A stretch of 39,512 nt of DNA from Pseudomonas sp. RGM2987 (GCF_022952855.1 NZ_JALJDX010000174.1:1-39512); one strand, 5' to 3'. Positions 1 through 8,134 are shown, counted from the first letter of the stretch. Translations and numbers: made by a program. Notes: generated by a model not told the origin, from the letters alone.

Positions 1-83
1 CCCCCGCTCCCACAGGGGATTGATGGCGGACCGGACGTCCGGACCGCCTCGACATCACTGCGGGAGCCCGCTCCCACAGGGGA
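1..83. repeat. REP fragments at the window edge
   Basis: Two copies of the REP half-motif CGCTCCCACAGGGGAT lie at about 5-20 and 69-84. The second is preceded by GCGGGAGCC, giving a short inverted structure. The first copy is cut by the window edge, so the full element cannot be judged. They lie just past the 3' end of the dehydratase gene, a usual place for REPs. Confidence 0.6.
25..48. terminator. GC-rich hairpin downstream of the dehydratase
   Basis: CCGGACGTCCGG (31-42) is a perfect 12-bp palindrome. It is extended, after one mismatch, by GGCGG and CCGCC arms, giving a strong 24-nt dyad. It sits about 45 bp beyond the stop codon of the leftward dehydratase gene. There is no T-run on either side, so it may be a weak terminator or the inner part of a REP doublet. 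Confidence 0.3.
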
Positions 84-92
84 TGGGTGGGA

Positions 93-1829
93 TCAGTGAG
101 AGTGACGCGGCACCTCGGCACCGCGGCAACCGACCAGGAAGTCGAAGTCGCAGCCCTGGTCCGCCTGCAACACGTGGTCGATGTACAACTGGCGGTAGCC
201 ACCCACCAGCAATTGTTGCGGCGGGACGAGGTCGGCCAGGCGGGCGGCCAGTTCAGCGTCCGGGATGTCCAGGTGCAGACGGCCGCTGGCGCAATCGAGT
301 TCGATGAAGTCACCTTCCTTCACTGCCGCCAGCGGGCCGCCGGCGGCGGCTTCCGGTGCCACGTGCAGCACCACGGTGCCGTAGGCGGTGCCGCTCATGC
401 GCGCATCGGAAATCCGCACCATGTCGGTCACGCCCTGGGCCAGCAGCTTGGCCGGCAAGCCCATGTTGCCCACCTCGGCCATGCCCGGGTAACCCTTGGG
501 TCCGCAGTTTTTCATCACCAGGATCGAGTCGGCATCCACGTCCAGTTCCGGGTCATTGATGCGGGCTTTGTATTCGTCGAAGTTCTCGAACACCACCGCA
601 CGCCCGCGGTGTTGCATCAGCTCTGCCGTGGCAGCGGAAGGCTTGAGCACCGCCCCCAGTGGCGCCAGATTGCCACGCAGCACACAGATACCACCGTCCG
701 CACGGATCGGGTTGTCCAGGGTGCGGATGACTTCGTCCTGGCCGTAGATCGGCGCGTCCTTGGTGTTTTCGCCAAGGCTCTTGCCATTGACCGTCAGGGC
801 GTCCGGGTTGGGGATGAGGTTGGCTTCGCCGAGCCGACGCAGCACGGCGGGCAGGCCACCGGCGTAGTAGAACTCTTCCATCAGGAAGCGCCCGGACGGT
901 TGCAGGTCGACGATGGTCGGCATGCCGCGGCCGATGCGGGTCCAGTCGTCCAGGTCCAGTTGCACGCCGATGCGCCCGGCGATGGCCTTGAGGTGGATCA
1001 CCGCGTTGGTGGAACCGCCGATGGCGGCGTTGACGCGGATGGCGTTTTCAAAGGCTTCCTTGGTCAGGATCTTCGACAGTCGCAAATCTTCCCGCACCAT
1101 CTCCACTGCGCGCATGCCGGACATGTGCGCCAGCACGTAGCGACGTGCATCCACCGCCGGAATTGCGGCGTTGTGCGGCAGCGACGTGCCGAGGGCTTCA
1201 GCCATGCAAGCCATGGTCGAGGCCGTGCCCATGGTGTTGCAGGTGCCGGCCGAACGGGACATGCCGCCCTCGGCCGCGAGGAAATCGTCGATGGTGATGG
1301 TGCCGGCCTTGACCTGTTCGCTCAACTGCCAGACCACGGTGCCCGAACCGATGTCCTCGCCCTTGTGCTTGCCGTTGAGCATCGGCCCGCCGGTGACGAC
1401 GATGGCCGGCACGTCGCAACTGGCGGCGCCCATCAACAATGCCGGAGTGGTCTTGTCGCACCCGGTGAGCAGCACCACGCCGTCAATCGGGTTGCCGCGA
1501 ATCGCCTCTTCCACGTCCATGCTCGCCAGGTTACGGGTCAGCATGGCGGTGGGGCGCAGGTTCGATTCGCCATTGGAGAACACCGGGAATTCCACCGGGA
1601 ACCCCCCGGCCTCGATCACGCCGCGCTTGACGTGCTCGGCGATCTGCCGGAAGTGCGCGTTGCACGGTGTCAGCTCCGACCAGGTGTTGCAGATGCCGAT
1701 GATCGGCTTGCCATGGAACTGATGGTCGGCGATGCCCTGATTTTTCATCCAGCTGCGGTACATGAAACCGTTCTTGTCGGCGATGCCAAACCATTGGGCT
1801 GAGCGCAGGGAGGGTTTCTTATCAGACAT
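93..1829 (-). CDS. IlvD/Edd-family pentonate (L-arabinonate-type) dehydratase
   Basis: A 578-residue iron-sulfur aldonate dehydratase that would remove water from a C5 sugar acid to give a 2-keto-3-deoxypentonate in the cytoplasm. The cluster cysteines expected for the arabinonate/xylonate dehydratase branch are visible: Cys56 in TWSELTPCN, Cys124 in LTGCDKTTPA and Cys197 in SAGTCNTMGT. The conserved SDARMSG segment, which holds the catalytic serine in this family, lies near residue 480. Length is typical of the sugar-acid subgroup rather than of IlvD proper. The gene diverges from the MFS, FAH-type and aldehyde dehydrogenase genes, so it supplies their substrate. A FadR-like site begins 14 bp upstream of its start codon. 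Galactonate or xylonate could also be the substrate; family and pathway are much surer than the exact sugar. Confidence 0.9.
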   Translation of the reverse strand: MSDKKPSLRSAQWFGIADKNGFMYRSWMKNQGIADHQFHGKPIIGICNTWSELTPCNAHFRQIAEHVKRGVIEAGGFPVEFPVFSNGESNLRPTAMLTRNLASMDVEEAIRGNPIDGVVLLTGCDKTTPALLMGAASCDVPAIVVTGGPMLNGKHKGEDIGSGTVVWQLSEQVKAGTITIDDFLAAEGGMSRSAGTCNTMGTASTMACMAEALGTSLPHNAAIPAVDARRYVLAHMSGMRAVEMVREDLRLSKILTKEAFENAIRVNAAIGGSTNAVIHLKAIAGRIGVQLDLDDWTRIGRGMPTIVDLQPSGRFLMEEFYYAGGLPAVLRRLGEANLIPNPDALTVNGKSLGENTKDAPIYGQDEVIRTLDNPIRADGGICVLRGNLAPLGAVLKPSAATAELMQHRGRAVVFENFDEYKARINDPELDVDADSILVMKNCGPKGYPGMAEVGNMGLPAKLLAQGVTDMVRISDARMSGTAYGTVVLHVAPEAAAGGPLAAVKEGDFIELDCASGRLHLDIPDAELAARLADLVPPQQLLVGGYRQLYIDHVLQADQGCDFDFLVGCRGAEVPRHSH

Positions 1830-1842
1830 GATCGATTCTCTT

Positions 1843-1937
1843 ATTGTATGACTATATTGTTCTATCGTGAGCGTAACATAAGCGCAATTTGTCAGGTTTG
1901 GAAGTGTTGTTGGGTAAATAGTATTACTATATAGTCC
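1843..1937. promoter_or_regulatory. Divergent promoter region with two FadR/GntR-type operators
   Basis: Two 20-bp sequences, 1843-1862 and 1918-1937, agree at 16 of 20 positions and lie in the same orientation 75 bp apart, about seven helical turns. Each contains TNGTNNNACNA, the known FadR-subfamily GntR operator: TTGTATGACTA at 1844-1854 and TAGTATTACTA at 1919-1929. The second is embedded in a perfect 13-bp palindrome, ATAGTATTACTAT. ACTATATAGT just after it is also palindromic. Site 1 is against the dehydratase start and site 2 lies about 85 bp before the transporter start, so one regulator could control both directions. No GntR gene is in the window. Confidence 0.65.
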
Positions 1938-2022
1938 GGCTCAATGAAGGGATTGTCCTGGCGTGCATTCGCGAGAGAAATCCCTCGAGGTTCCATAACA
2001 AAAACAATCGGAGACCGGACCC

Positions 2023-3345
2023 ATGAGCCAGGAATTGCGGCTTATCCGTCGCATCACGCTGAAACTGATTCCCTTCCTGATCCTGCTATACCTGATCGCC
2101 TATGTGGACCGCTCTGCCGTGGGTTTCGCCAAACTGCACATGGGCGCCGACCTGGGGATCGGCGATGCCGCCTACGGTCTGGGCGCCGGGCTGTTTTTCA
2201 TCGGTTATTTCCTGCTGGAGATCCCCAGTAACCTGATGCTCGAACGCTTCGGTGCCCGGCGCTGGTTCGCCCGGATCATGATCACCTGGGGCGCTATCAC
2301 CATCGGCATGGCGTTCGTCCAGGGCCCCCATAGCTTTTATGTGATGCGCTTCTTATTGGGCGCCGCTGAAGCCGGGTTCTTCCCCGGCGTGCTGTACTAC
2401 ATCACCCAATGGTTCCCGGTACGCCATCGCGGCAAGATCCTTGGCCTGTTCATTCTTTCCCAACCCATCGCAATGATGATCACAGGTCCCGTGTCCGGCG
2501 GCTTGCTGGGCATGGACGGGGTGCTGGGCCTGCACGGCTGGCAGTGGCTGTTCATCGTCATCGGCCTGCCGGCGGTGCTGCTGACCTGGCCGGTGCTGCG
2601 TTACCTGCCCGACGGCCCGCAACAGGTGAAATGGATGGACCAGGCCGAGAAGGACTGGCTGACCGGTGAGCTGAAAAAGGATTTGCAGGAATACGGCCAG
2701 ACCCGCCATGGCAACCCATTGCACGCCCTGAAGGACAAGCGTGTCCTGCTCCTGGCGCTGTTCTATCTGCCAGTGACCTTGAGCATCTACGGCCTGGGCT
2801 TGTGGCTGCCGACGCTGATCAAGCAGTTCGGCGGCAGCGACCTGGTGACCGGCTTCGTCTCGTCGGTGCCGTACATCTTCGGCATCATCGGCTTGCTGAT
2901 CATTCCGCGCAGCTCTGACCGTTTGAACGACCGCTACGGTCATCTGGCCGTGCTTTACGTGCTTGGCGCCATCGGTTTGTTCCTGAGTGCCTGGCTGTCG
3001 GTGCCGGTGCTGCAACTGGCGGCGCTGTGCCTGGTAGCGTTTGCGCTGTTTTCCTGCACAGCGGTGTTCTGGACCTTGCCGGGGCGTTTCTTTGCTGGCG
3101 CCAGCGCGGCGGCGGGCATCGCCCTGATCAACTCGGTGGGCAACCTGGGTGGCTACATCGGGCCGTTCGTGATCGGCGCGCTGAAGGAATACACCGGTAG
3201 CCTGGCGTCGGGGCTGTATTTCCTGTCCTGCGTGATGGTGTTCGGGCTGGTGCTGACTGGCGTGGTCTATCGGCTGCTGGAGCGCAAACATGTGCTGCCG
3301 GCGGATCAGTTCGCGGCCAGCGCCCGGGGGGCTACGCGTAGCTGA
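2023..3345 (+). CDS. MFS sugar-acid transporter (anion:cation symporter family)
   Basis: A 440-residue, 12-helix major facilitator protein. The N-terminal pattern, a first helix followed by LIAYVDRSAVGFA, is characteristic of the ACS family of glucarate, galactarate and hexuronate:H+ symporters. A helix pair reading FFIGYFLLEIPSNLMLERFGAR follows, with its RFGARRW loop, and RHRGKILGLF lies after helix 4. It would import the aldonate for the neighbouring enzymes across the inner membrane. GGAG lies about 10 bp before the ATG. It is the first gene rightward from the FadR-like operator region, and the FAH-type gene follows after a REPIN. The substrate is inferred from neighbours only. Confidence 0.88.
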   Translation: MSQELRLIRRITLKLIPFLILLYLIAYVDRSAVGFAKLHMGADLGIGDAAYGLGAGLFFIGYFLLEIPSNLMLERFGARRWFARIMITWGAITIGMAFVQGPHSFYVMRFLLGAAEAGFFPGVLYYITQWFPVRHRGKILGLFILSQPIAMMITGPVSGGLLGMDGVLGLHGWQWLFIVIGLPAVLLTWPVLRYLPDGPQQVKWMDQAEKDWLTGELKKDLQEYGQTRHGNPLHALKDKRVLLLALFYLPVTLSIYGLGLWLPTLIKQFGGSDLVTGFVSSVPYIFGIIGLLIIPRSSDRLNDRYGHLAVLYVLGAIGLFLSAWLSVPVLQLAALCLVAFALFSCTAVFWTLPGRFFAGASAAAGIALINSVGNLGGYIGPFVIGALKEYTGSLASGLYFLSCVMVFGLVLTGVVYRLLERKHVLPADQFAASARGATRS

Positions 3346-3365
3346 TTCAGAGGTTGTCCCGATCC

Positions 3366-3458
3366 ACTGTGGGAGCGGGCTTGCTCGCGAAAGCGGTGGG
3401 TCAGCCTGCACTCATGTTGAATGTGAAGCCGCCTTCGCGAGCAAGCCCGCTCCCACAG
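3366..3458. repeat. REPIN between the transporter and the FAH-type gene
   Basis: Two inverted copies of TGTGGGAGCGGGCTTGCTCG (3368-3392 and its complement 3433-3457) are separated by about 40 bp of unrelated sequence, the usual REPIN layout. It lies within the presumed operon, where it could stabilise the upstream message or weaken expression of the downstream genes. Confidence 0.85.
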
Positions 3459-3500
3459 GGGACTGCACGCGGTTCAAGATTTGTTTACAAGGAGAGATCC

Positions 3501-4493
3501 ATGCGTTTAGTTCAGTTCGAATTGCCCAACGGCGAGCGCCGTGTCGGTGTGGTCGACGGCGATCAGGTACGTGAAGTGCTGGGCGCGCAGACGGTGCGGG
3601 AACTGGCGCTAGCGGCCATCGCGGCAGGCGTGAAGCTCGAGCAACAGGTCAATGGCCTGGGGTTCGGTGCCGATCATGACTACCCACGCTTGCTCGCCGA
3701 GCTGCGCATCCTGCCGCCGCTGGACCATCCGGACCCCGCGCACCTGCTGGTCAGCGGCACCGGCCTGACCCACCTGGGTAGCGCCTCGGCGCGGGACAAG
3801 ATGCACCAGCAGGCGGGCGACGAGAGCGCCATGACCGACACCATGCGCATCTTCAAGTGGGGCGTGGAGGGCGGCAAGCCCCTGGCCGGCCAGGCGGGCG
3901 TGCAGCCGGAATGGTTCTACAAGGGCGATGGCAGTATCGTCGTCCGTCCGGGTCATCCGTTCCCGCTGCCGCCGTTCGCCGAAGACGCCGGTGAAGAGCC
4001 GGAAATCAGCGGCCTGTATGTCATCGGCCTCGACGGCAAGCCCTATCGCCTGGGCTTTGCCGTGGGCAACGAGTTCTCCGACCACGTGATGGAACGCAAG
4101 AATTACCTGTACCTGGCCCACTCGAAATTGCGCAGTTGCAGTTTTGGCCCGGAACTTCGCGTCGGTGAATTGCCGGAGCATCTGTCCGGGACCAGTCGTA
4201 TCCTGCGCAACGGCGACGTGCTGTGGCAGAACGAATTCCTCAGCGGCGAGGCGAACATGTGCCACAGCCTCGAAAACTTGGAATTCCACCATTTCAAGTA
4301 CAGTCAGTTCCTGCGCCCGGGGGACGTACACGTGCACTTCTTCGGCACCGCGACCCTGTCGTTCGCCGACGGCATCCGCACCCAGCCGGGAGATGTGTTC
4401 GAGATCAGCCAGGCCGAATTCGGCGCGCCGCTGGTCAATGGCATTGCCCCGGTAGACGCGGTGTTCAAGCCGGGTACTATCGGCACACTTTAA
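3501..4493 (+). CDS. AraD1/GguC-type FAH-fold protein, probable 2-keto-3-deoxypentonate dehydratase
   Basis: A 330-residue member of the fumarylacetoacetate hydrolase superfamily resembling the AraD1/GguC group. The start at 3501 is chosen because AAGGAGAG stands just before it; longer versions would translate the REPIN. Putative metal ligands are Glu166 and Glu168 in EEPEISG and Asp194 in GNEFSDH. SGTGLTHLGSA near residue 85 and the C-terminal PGDVFEIS segment fit the fold. In aldonate catabolism this step would convert 2-keto-3-deoxypentonate to alpha-ketoglutarate semialdehyde, the substrate of the next gene 13 bp downstream. More usual dehydratases for this step are DHDPS-like. An aldolase or a different FAH-type hydrolysis is possible, so the reaction is an inference from order. 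Confidence 0.82.
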   Translation: MRLVQFELPNGERRVGVVDGDQVREVLGAQTVRELALAAIAAGVKLEQQVNGLGFGADHDYPRLLAELRILPPLDHPDPAHLLVSGTGLTHLGSASARDKMHQQAGDESAMTDTMRIFKWGVEGGKPLAGQAGVQPEWFYKGDGSIVVRPGHPFPLPPFAEDAGEEPEISGLYVIGLDGKPYRLGFAVGNEFSDHVMERKNYLYLAHSKLRSCSFGPELRVGELPEHLSGTSRILRNGDVLWQNEFLSGEANMCHSLENLEFHHFKYSQFLRPGDVHVHFFGTATLSFADGIRTQPGDVFEISQAEFGAPLVNGIAPVDAVFKPGTIGTL

Positions 4494-4506
4494 GAGGAGA
4501 CTTGCG

Positions 4507-6087
4507 ATGAACCAGATCCTTGGCCACAACTACATCGGTGGGGCGCGCAGCGCGGCCGGCCAGACCCGCCTGCAGAGCGTCGACGCGAGCACCGGCGAAA
4601 ACCTGCCCGGCGAATTCATCCAGGCCACGGCAGAAGAAGTCGACGCCGCCGCCAAGGCCGCTGCCGCCGCGTACCCGGCCTATCGCAGCCTGAGCGCGGT
4701 GCGCCGGGCCGAATTTCTTGAAGCCATTGCCGATGAACTGGACGCCCTGGGCGATGATTTCGTGGCCGTGGTCTGCCGTGAAACCGCATTGCCGGCGGCA
4801 CGTATCCAGGGCGAGCGCGGGCGCACCAGCGGTCAGATGCGCCTGTTCGCCAAGGTCTTGCGTCGCGGTGACTTCTACGGCGCGCGTATCGACCGGGCCC
4901 TGCCGGAGCGGACGCCGCTGCCACGCCCTGATCTGCGTCAGTACCGCATCGGCCTGGGGCCGGTGGCGGTGTTCGGCGCCAGCAACTTTCCGCTGGCATT
5001 CTCCACCGCCGGTGGCGACACCGCGTCGGCCCTGGCCGCCGGTTGCCCGGTGGTGTTCAAGGCCCACAGCGGCCACATGGCGACGGCCGAGTGGGTGGCC
5101 GATGCGATCATCCGCGCCGCCGAGAAAACCGCGATGCCGGCCGGTGTATTCAACATGATCTACGGCGGTGGCGTCGGCGAGTGGCTGGTCAAGCATCCGG
5201 CAATCCAGGCCGTGGGCTTTACCGGTTCCCTGCGCGGCGGGCGCGCCCTGTGCGACATGGCCGCGGCACGACCGCAGCCGATCCCGGTGTTCGCCGAGAT
5301 GTCGAGCATCAACCCGGTGATCGTCTTGCCCAAGGCCTTGGAAACCCGCGCCGAAACCGTCGCCCGCGACCTGACCGCCTCGGTGGTGCAGGGCTGCGGT
5401 CAGTTCTGCACCAATCCGGGCCTGGTGATCGGCATCCGCTCGCCGCAGTTCACGGCGTTCACCCAACAAGTGGCTGCGTTGATCGGCGACCAGGCCCCGC
5501 AAACCATGCTCAATGCCGGCACGCTGCAAAGCTACGGCAAAGGCCTGCAAAAACTCCTGGCCCACCCGGGCATCGAGCATCTGGCAGGGCGCGAGCAGCA
5601 GGGCAACCAGGCCCAGCCGCAGTTGTTCAAGGCTGACGCCAACCTGCTGATCAACGGTGACGAAGCGCTGCAAGAAGAAGTGTTCGGCCCGACCACCGTG
5701 TTCGTCGAAGTGGCCGACCAGGCGCAACTCACCGCTGCGCTGAATGGCCTGCACGGCCAGCTGACCGCGACGATCATTGGCGAGCCCGCGGATTTCGAAC
5801 AGTTCGGCGAATTGACCCCGTTGCTGGAACAGAAGGTCGGTCGCATCCTGCTCAACGGTTATCCGACCGGCGTGGAGGTGTGCGATTCGATGGTCCATGG
5901 CGGCCCTTACCCGGCGACGTCCGATGCCCGCGGCACTTCGGTCGGCACCCTGGCAATCGATCGCTTCCTGCGGCCGGTGTGCTTCCAGAATTATCCGGAC
6001 AGCCTGTTGCCGGAGCCGCTGAAGAATGCCAACCCGTTGGGGATTCTGCGGTTGGTGGATGGGGTGATGGGGCGCGAGGCGCTTTGA
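4507..6087 (+). CDS. NADP-dependent aldehyde dehydrogenase (alpha-ketoglutarate semialdehyde dehydrogenase)
   Basis: A 526-residue aldehyde dehydrogenase that would oxidise alpha-ketoglutarate semialdehyde (2,5-dioxovalerate) to alpha-ketoglutarate, the last step of non-phosphorylative pentonate breakdown. Catalytic Cys301 is in QGCGQFCTNPG and the general-base Glu264 in FAEMSS. Asn160 is in FGASNFPLAFS and the cofactor-site Lys185 in VVFKAHSGH. Length and motif style match the KGSA dehydrogenase type III/2,5-dioxopentanoate group seen with arabinonate, glucarate and hydroxyproline genes, rather than generic betaine or succinate semialdehyde enzymes. GAGGAGA lies just before the ATG. It follows the FAH-type gene closely and is ended by a perfect REPIN hairpin. 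Confidence 0.9.
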   Translation: MNQILGHNYIGGARSAAGQTRLQSVDASTGENLPGEFIQATAEEVDAAAKAAAAAYPAYRSLSAVRRAEFLEAIADELDALGDDFVAVVCRETALPAARIQGERGRTSGQMRLFAKVLRRGDFYGARIDRALPERTPLPRPDLRQYRIGLGPVAVFGASNFPLAFSTAGGDTASALAAGCPVVFKAHSGHMATAEWVADAIIRAAEKTAMPAGVFNMIYGGGVGEWLVKHPAIQAVGFTGSLRGGRALCDMAAARPQPIPVFAEMSSINPVIVLPKALETRAETVARDLTASVVQGCGQFCTNPGLVIGIRSPQFTAFTQQVAALIGDQAPQTMLNAGTLQSYGKGLQKLLAHPGIEHLAGREQQGNQAQPQLFKADANLLINGDEALQEEVFGPTTVFVEVADQAQLTAALNGLHGQLTATIIGEPADFEQFGELTPLLEQKVGRILLNGYPTGVEVCDSMVHGGPYPATSDARGTSVGTLAIDRFLRPVCFQNYPDSLLPEPLKNANPLGILRLVDGVMGREAL

Positions 6088-6131
6088 GGGTTGCGGTGGG
6101 GCCGTTGCATTGAGGTTGAAGGTGCCGGCCT

Positions 6132-6226
6132 CTTCGCGAGCAAGCCCGCTCCCACAGTGGATTTGCTGCGGATACAAAAGCTGCGTTCGCCGTAGATCCA
6201 CTGTGGGAGCGGGCTTGCTCGCGAAG
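6132..6226. repeat. REPIN with 31-bp perfect arms
   Basis: Positions 6132-6162 and 6196-6226 are exact inverse complements, including the REP core and an ATCCACTG flank, with a 33-bp spacer. It closes the pentonate operon and may act as an mRNA 3' stabiliser. Confidence 0.88.
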
Positions 6227-6323
6227 GCGATGGTCCAGCCAACATCGAGTCTGAAGTTATGGCCCAAAGCCCATGCCCACATTGGGTTATCATGCCGGCT
6301 TTCCCAAAAAACGACCGATCACC

Positions 6324-6620
6324 ATGACTGCCGTAACTGACACTCTGCTCGATGCCCTTCACAAATGCGACATGCTGATCATCGACGGGTTGCACGCATT
6401 CGATTTTTCCCTCGATGAGCAGGACCAGTTGCACGTCGAGTGCATGAACGGTCGCACCCTTGAACATTGGCGTTTCACCCCGACGCAGATGCAGGCGGCG
6501 ACGTTCGACCCGGCCCGCAAGCACTGGATCATCACCAGCGATTCGGGCGATCACCACCTGGAGTGCGTGGCAGCGACCAGCGGCCACGATTATGAGGACG
6601 ACGAAGATGAAAATGCGTAG
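6324..6620 (+). CDS. DUF5629 family protein
   Basis: A 98-residue acidic cytosolic protein that resembles the Pseudomonas DUF5629 family; function unknown. The start at 6324 (MTAVTDTLLDALHKCDMLII) is preferred over an in-frame ATG at 6273 because it gives the usual family N-terminus. The chain has a short amphipathic helix, then beta-rich segments with HWRFTP and HWIITSDSGDHH, and ends in an acidic tail, HDYEDDEDENA. Its last 14 bases overlap the next gene's start at 6607, so the two are probably translated together. No motif suggests catalysis. Confidence 0.75.
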   Translation: MTAVTDTLLDALHKCDMLIIDGLHAFDFSLDEQDQLHVECMNGRTLEHWRFTPTQMQAATFDPARKHWIITSDSGDHHLECVAATSGHDYEDDEDENA

Positions 6621-7782
6621 TCTCTGGCCGTTGTTGATGGCCGGCAGCGTGGGCGCCATGGGCGTCCAGGCGAGCACCGAAGAGCGCCATCAACTGCTGG
6701 TCGGTTCCTATACCGCCGGCCAGAGCCAGGGCATCTATCGCCTGCAATTCGACAGCGCCACCGGGCAGCTCGATGCCAAGCCGCTGCAAGTGATCAAGAC
6801 CGACAACCCGTCGTGGCTGACCCTTTCGCCGGACATGAGCCGGCTGTTCGTGGTCAACGAAAACGGGCCGGGACAGAAAGACCCGGTGGGCAAAGTCAGC
6901 AGCTACGCCGTTGACCCCAAGACCCATGCATTGAGCCTGATCAACCAGGTGCAATCGCTGGGCAACGAGCCGACCCACTCCAGCCTCAGCGGCGACGGCC
7001 GACACCTGCTGGTCAGCAATTATTCTGTGGTCGAAGACCCGGGCGGCACCCTGGCGGTTCTGCCGGTAGCGGCCGACGGCAAGCTGTCGCCGCCGGTGCA
7101 GTTGAGCAGCCACCGGCCGAGCCGGGTCAATCCCGAGCGGCAGATGTCCGCCCATGTGCACTCGGCGGTGTCCTCGCCCGATGGCAAGTATGTGTTCGCC
7201 AACGACCTGGGGGCGGACAAGGTGTTCATCTACCGCTACGACCCCAAGGCCAACCCCGAGCTGCCATTGACCGCTGCCGATCCGGCCTTCGTGCAATTGC
7301 CGCCCGGCAGCGGCCCGCGCCATCTGCTGTTCAGCGCCGACGGCAAGCACGCCTGGCTGACCATGGAGATGAGCGCCCAGGTGGCGGTGTTCGACTACCA
7401 GGACGGACGCCTGACCCAGCGCCAACTGGTGGACCTGGCGGCCGGCAAGCCTCAGCCGGGCAGGGCGGCCGCGGCATTGCATGCCTCCAAGGACGGCAAG
7501 TTCCTCTACGTCAGTAACCGGGGCACCACCAACGAAGTGCTGGTGTTTGCCATCGACCCGGCGGCCGGCACGCTGAAAGAGCTGCAACGGCGCTCCGTGG
7601 AGGGCGATCATCCCCGGGAGTTCAGCCTCGACCCGAGCGGCAGATTCCTGTTGATTGCCAACCAGAAGAGCAACCAGATCGTGGTGCTCGAGCGCGATCC
7701 GAAGACCGGCCTGCTGGGTAAAACCGTGCAGAAACTGCCGATGGATGCGCCGAGCGACTTGAAATTCATGGTCCGTCAATAG
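6607..7782 (+). CDS. Exported beta-propeller lactonase family protein (6-phosphogluconolactonase/YbhE-like)
   Basis: A 391-residue protein with a signal peptide, MKMRSLWPLLMAGSVGAMGVQA, followed by a seven-bladed propeller of the lactonase/3-carboxymuconate cyclase family. Repeated blade motifs such as SWLTLSPDMSRLFVVNE, SSPDGKYVFANDLG, LFSADGKHAWLT and HASKDGKFLYVSN recur about every 50 residues. RHLLFSADG and HPREFSLDPSGRFLLIANQ fit the typical lactonase C-terminal half. The start at 6607 (or 6613) is taken because it opens the signal peptide; GAGGA lies about 8 bases upstream. The periplasmic location argues against the pentose phosphate lactonase itself. Hydrolysis of a sugar lactone before import would fit the adjacent aldonate genes, but this is inference. 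Confidence 0.83.
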   Translation: MKMRSLWPLLMAGSVGAMGVQASTEERHQLLVGSYTAGQSQGIYRLQFDSATGQLDAKPLQVIKTDNPSWLTLSPDMSRLFVVNENGPGQKDPVGKVSSYAVDPKTHALSLINQVQSLGNEPTHSSLSGDGRHLLVSNYSVVEDPGGTLAVLPVAADGKLSPPVQLSSHRPSRVNPERQMSAHVHSAVSSPDGKYVFANDLGADKVFIYRYDPKANPELPLTAADPAFVQLPPGSGPRHLLFSADGKHAWLTMEMSAQVAVFDYQDGRLTQRQLVDLAAGKPQPGRAAAALHASKDGKFLYVSNRGTTNEVLVFAIDPAAGTLKELQRRSVEGDHPREFSLDPSGRFLLIANQKSNQIVVLERDPKTGLLGKTVQKLPMDAPSDLKFMVRQ

Positions 7783-7785
7783 ACC

Positions 7786-7810
7786 GCAGGCCCCGTTGTC
7801 CGGGGCCTGC
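7786..7810 (+). terminator. Terminator-like hairpin after the lactonase gene
   Basis: GCAGGCCCCG and CGGGGCCTGC form a perfect 10-bp stem with a 5-nt loop, starting 4 bp after the stop codon. The following GCCGTTGT is only weakly T-rich. Confidence 0.65.
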
Positions 7811-7938
7811 GCCGTTGTATCAATGGCGCTGATATTCGCTAGCAGTGCAAAGCATTTCAAGACGAGACGCCTCGGCGCGTAAGTTTGCTTCACGGCCCAA
7901 CCGGGCATGACCGCCAACTGAATCCGAGGACTACCGCC

Positions 7939-8118
7939 ATGAATCTGAATCTCTTCTCCGTGATCGCCGCTTCCGCTATTTCCGCCACCGTGGCTCTGCC
8001 AGCCAGCGCCAGCATCGAGATCAGCAACCGGAAAAACCACACCCAGAGCTACACCGAGAAATACCTGCAACAGAGCGCCAACTTCTACGCCGCGCTGGAT
8101 CACAAGACCCAACACTGA
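7939..8118 (+). CDS. Small exported protein of unknown function
   Basis: A 59-residue protein with a clear signal peptide (MNLNLFSVIAASAISATVALPASA) and a likely cleavage after ASA, leaving about 35 residues. The mature part is polar: KNHTQSYTEKYLQQSANFYA with a final HKTQH. CGAGGA lies 9 bases before the ATG. I do not recognise the family. There is no cysteine and no membrane segment beyond the signal, so a soluble periplasmic or secreted peptide is most likely. It stands alone between the lactonase terminator and a 17-bp inverted repeat. Confidence 0.6.
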   Translation: MNLNLFSVIAASAISATVALPASASIEISNRKNHTQSYTEKYLQQSANFYAALDHKTQH

Positions 8119-8134
8119 GCGACGCGCTGCATCT

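Noticed and set aside
87..1802. 571-codon plus-strand frame opposite the dehydratase
   Set aside because: Antisense shadow; the minus-strand protein has all the dehydratase cysteines.
3354..3500. Longer N-terminus for the FAH-type protein
   Set aside because: It would translate the REPIN; a strong AAGGAG site stands before the ATG at 3501.
4477..6282. 601-codon minus-strand frame opposite the aldehyde dehydrogenase
   Set aside because: Reads through a REPIN and mirrors the aldehyde dehydrogenase; no domain.
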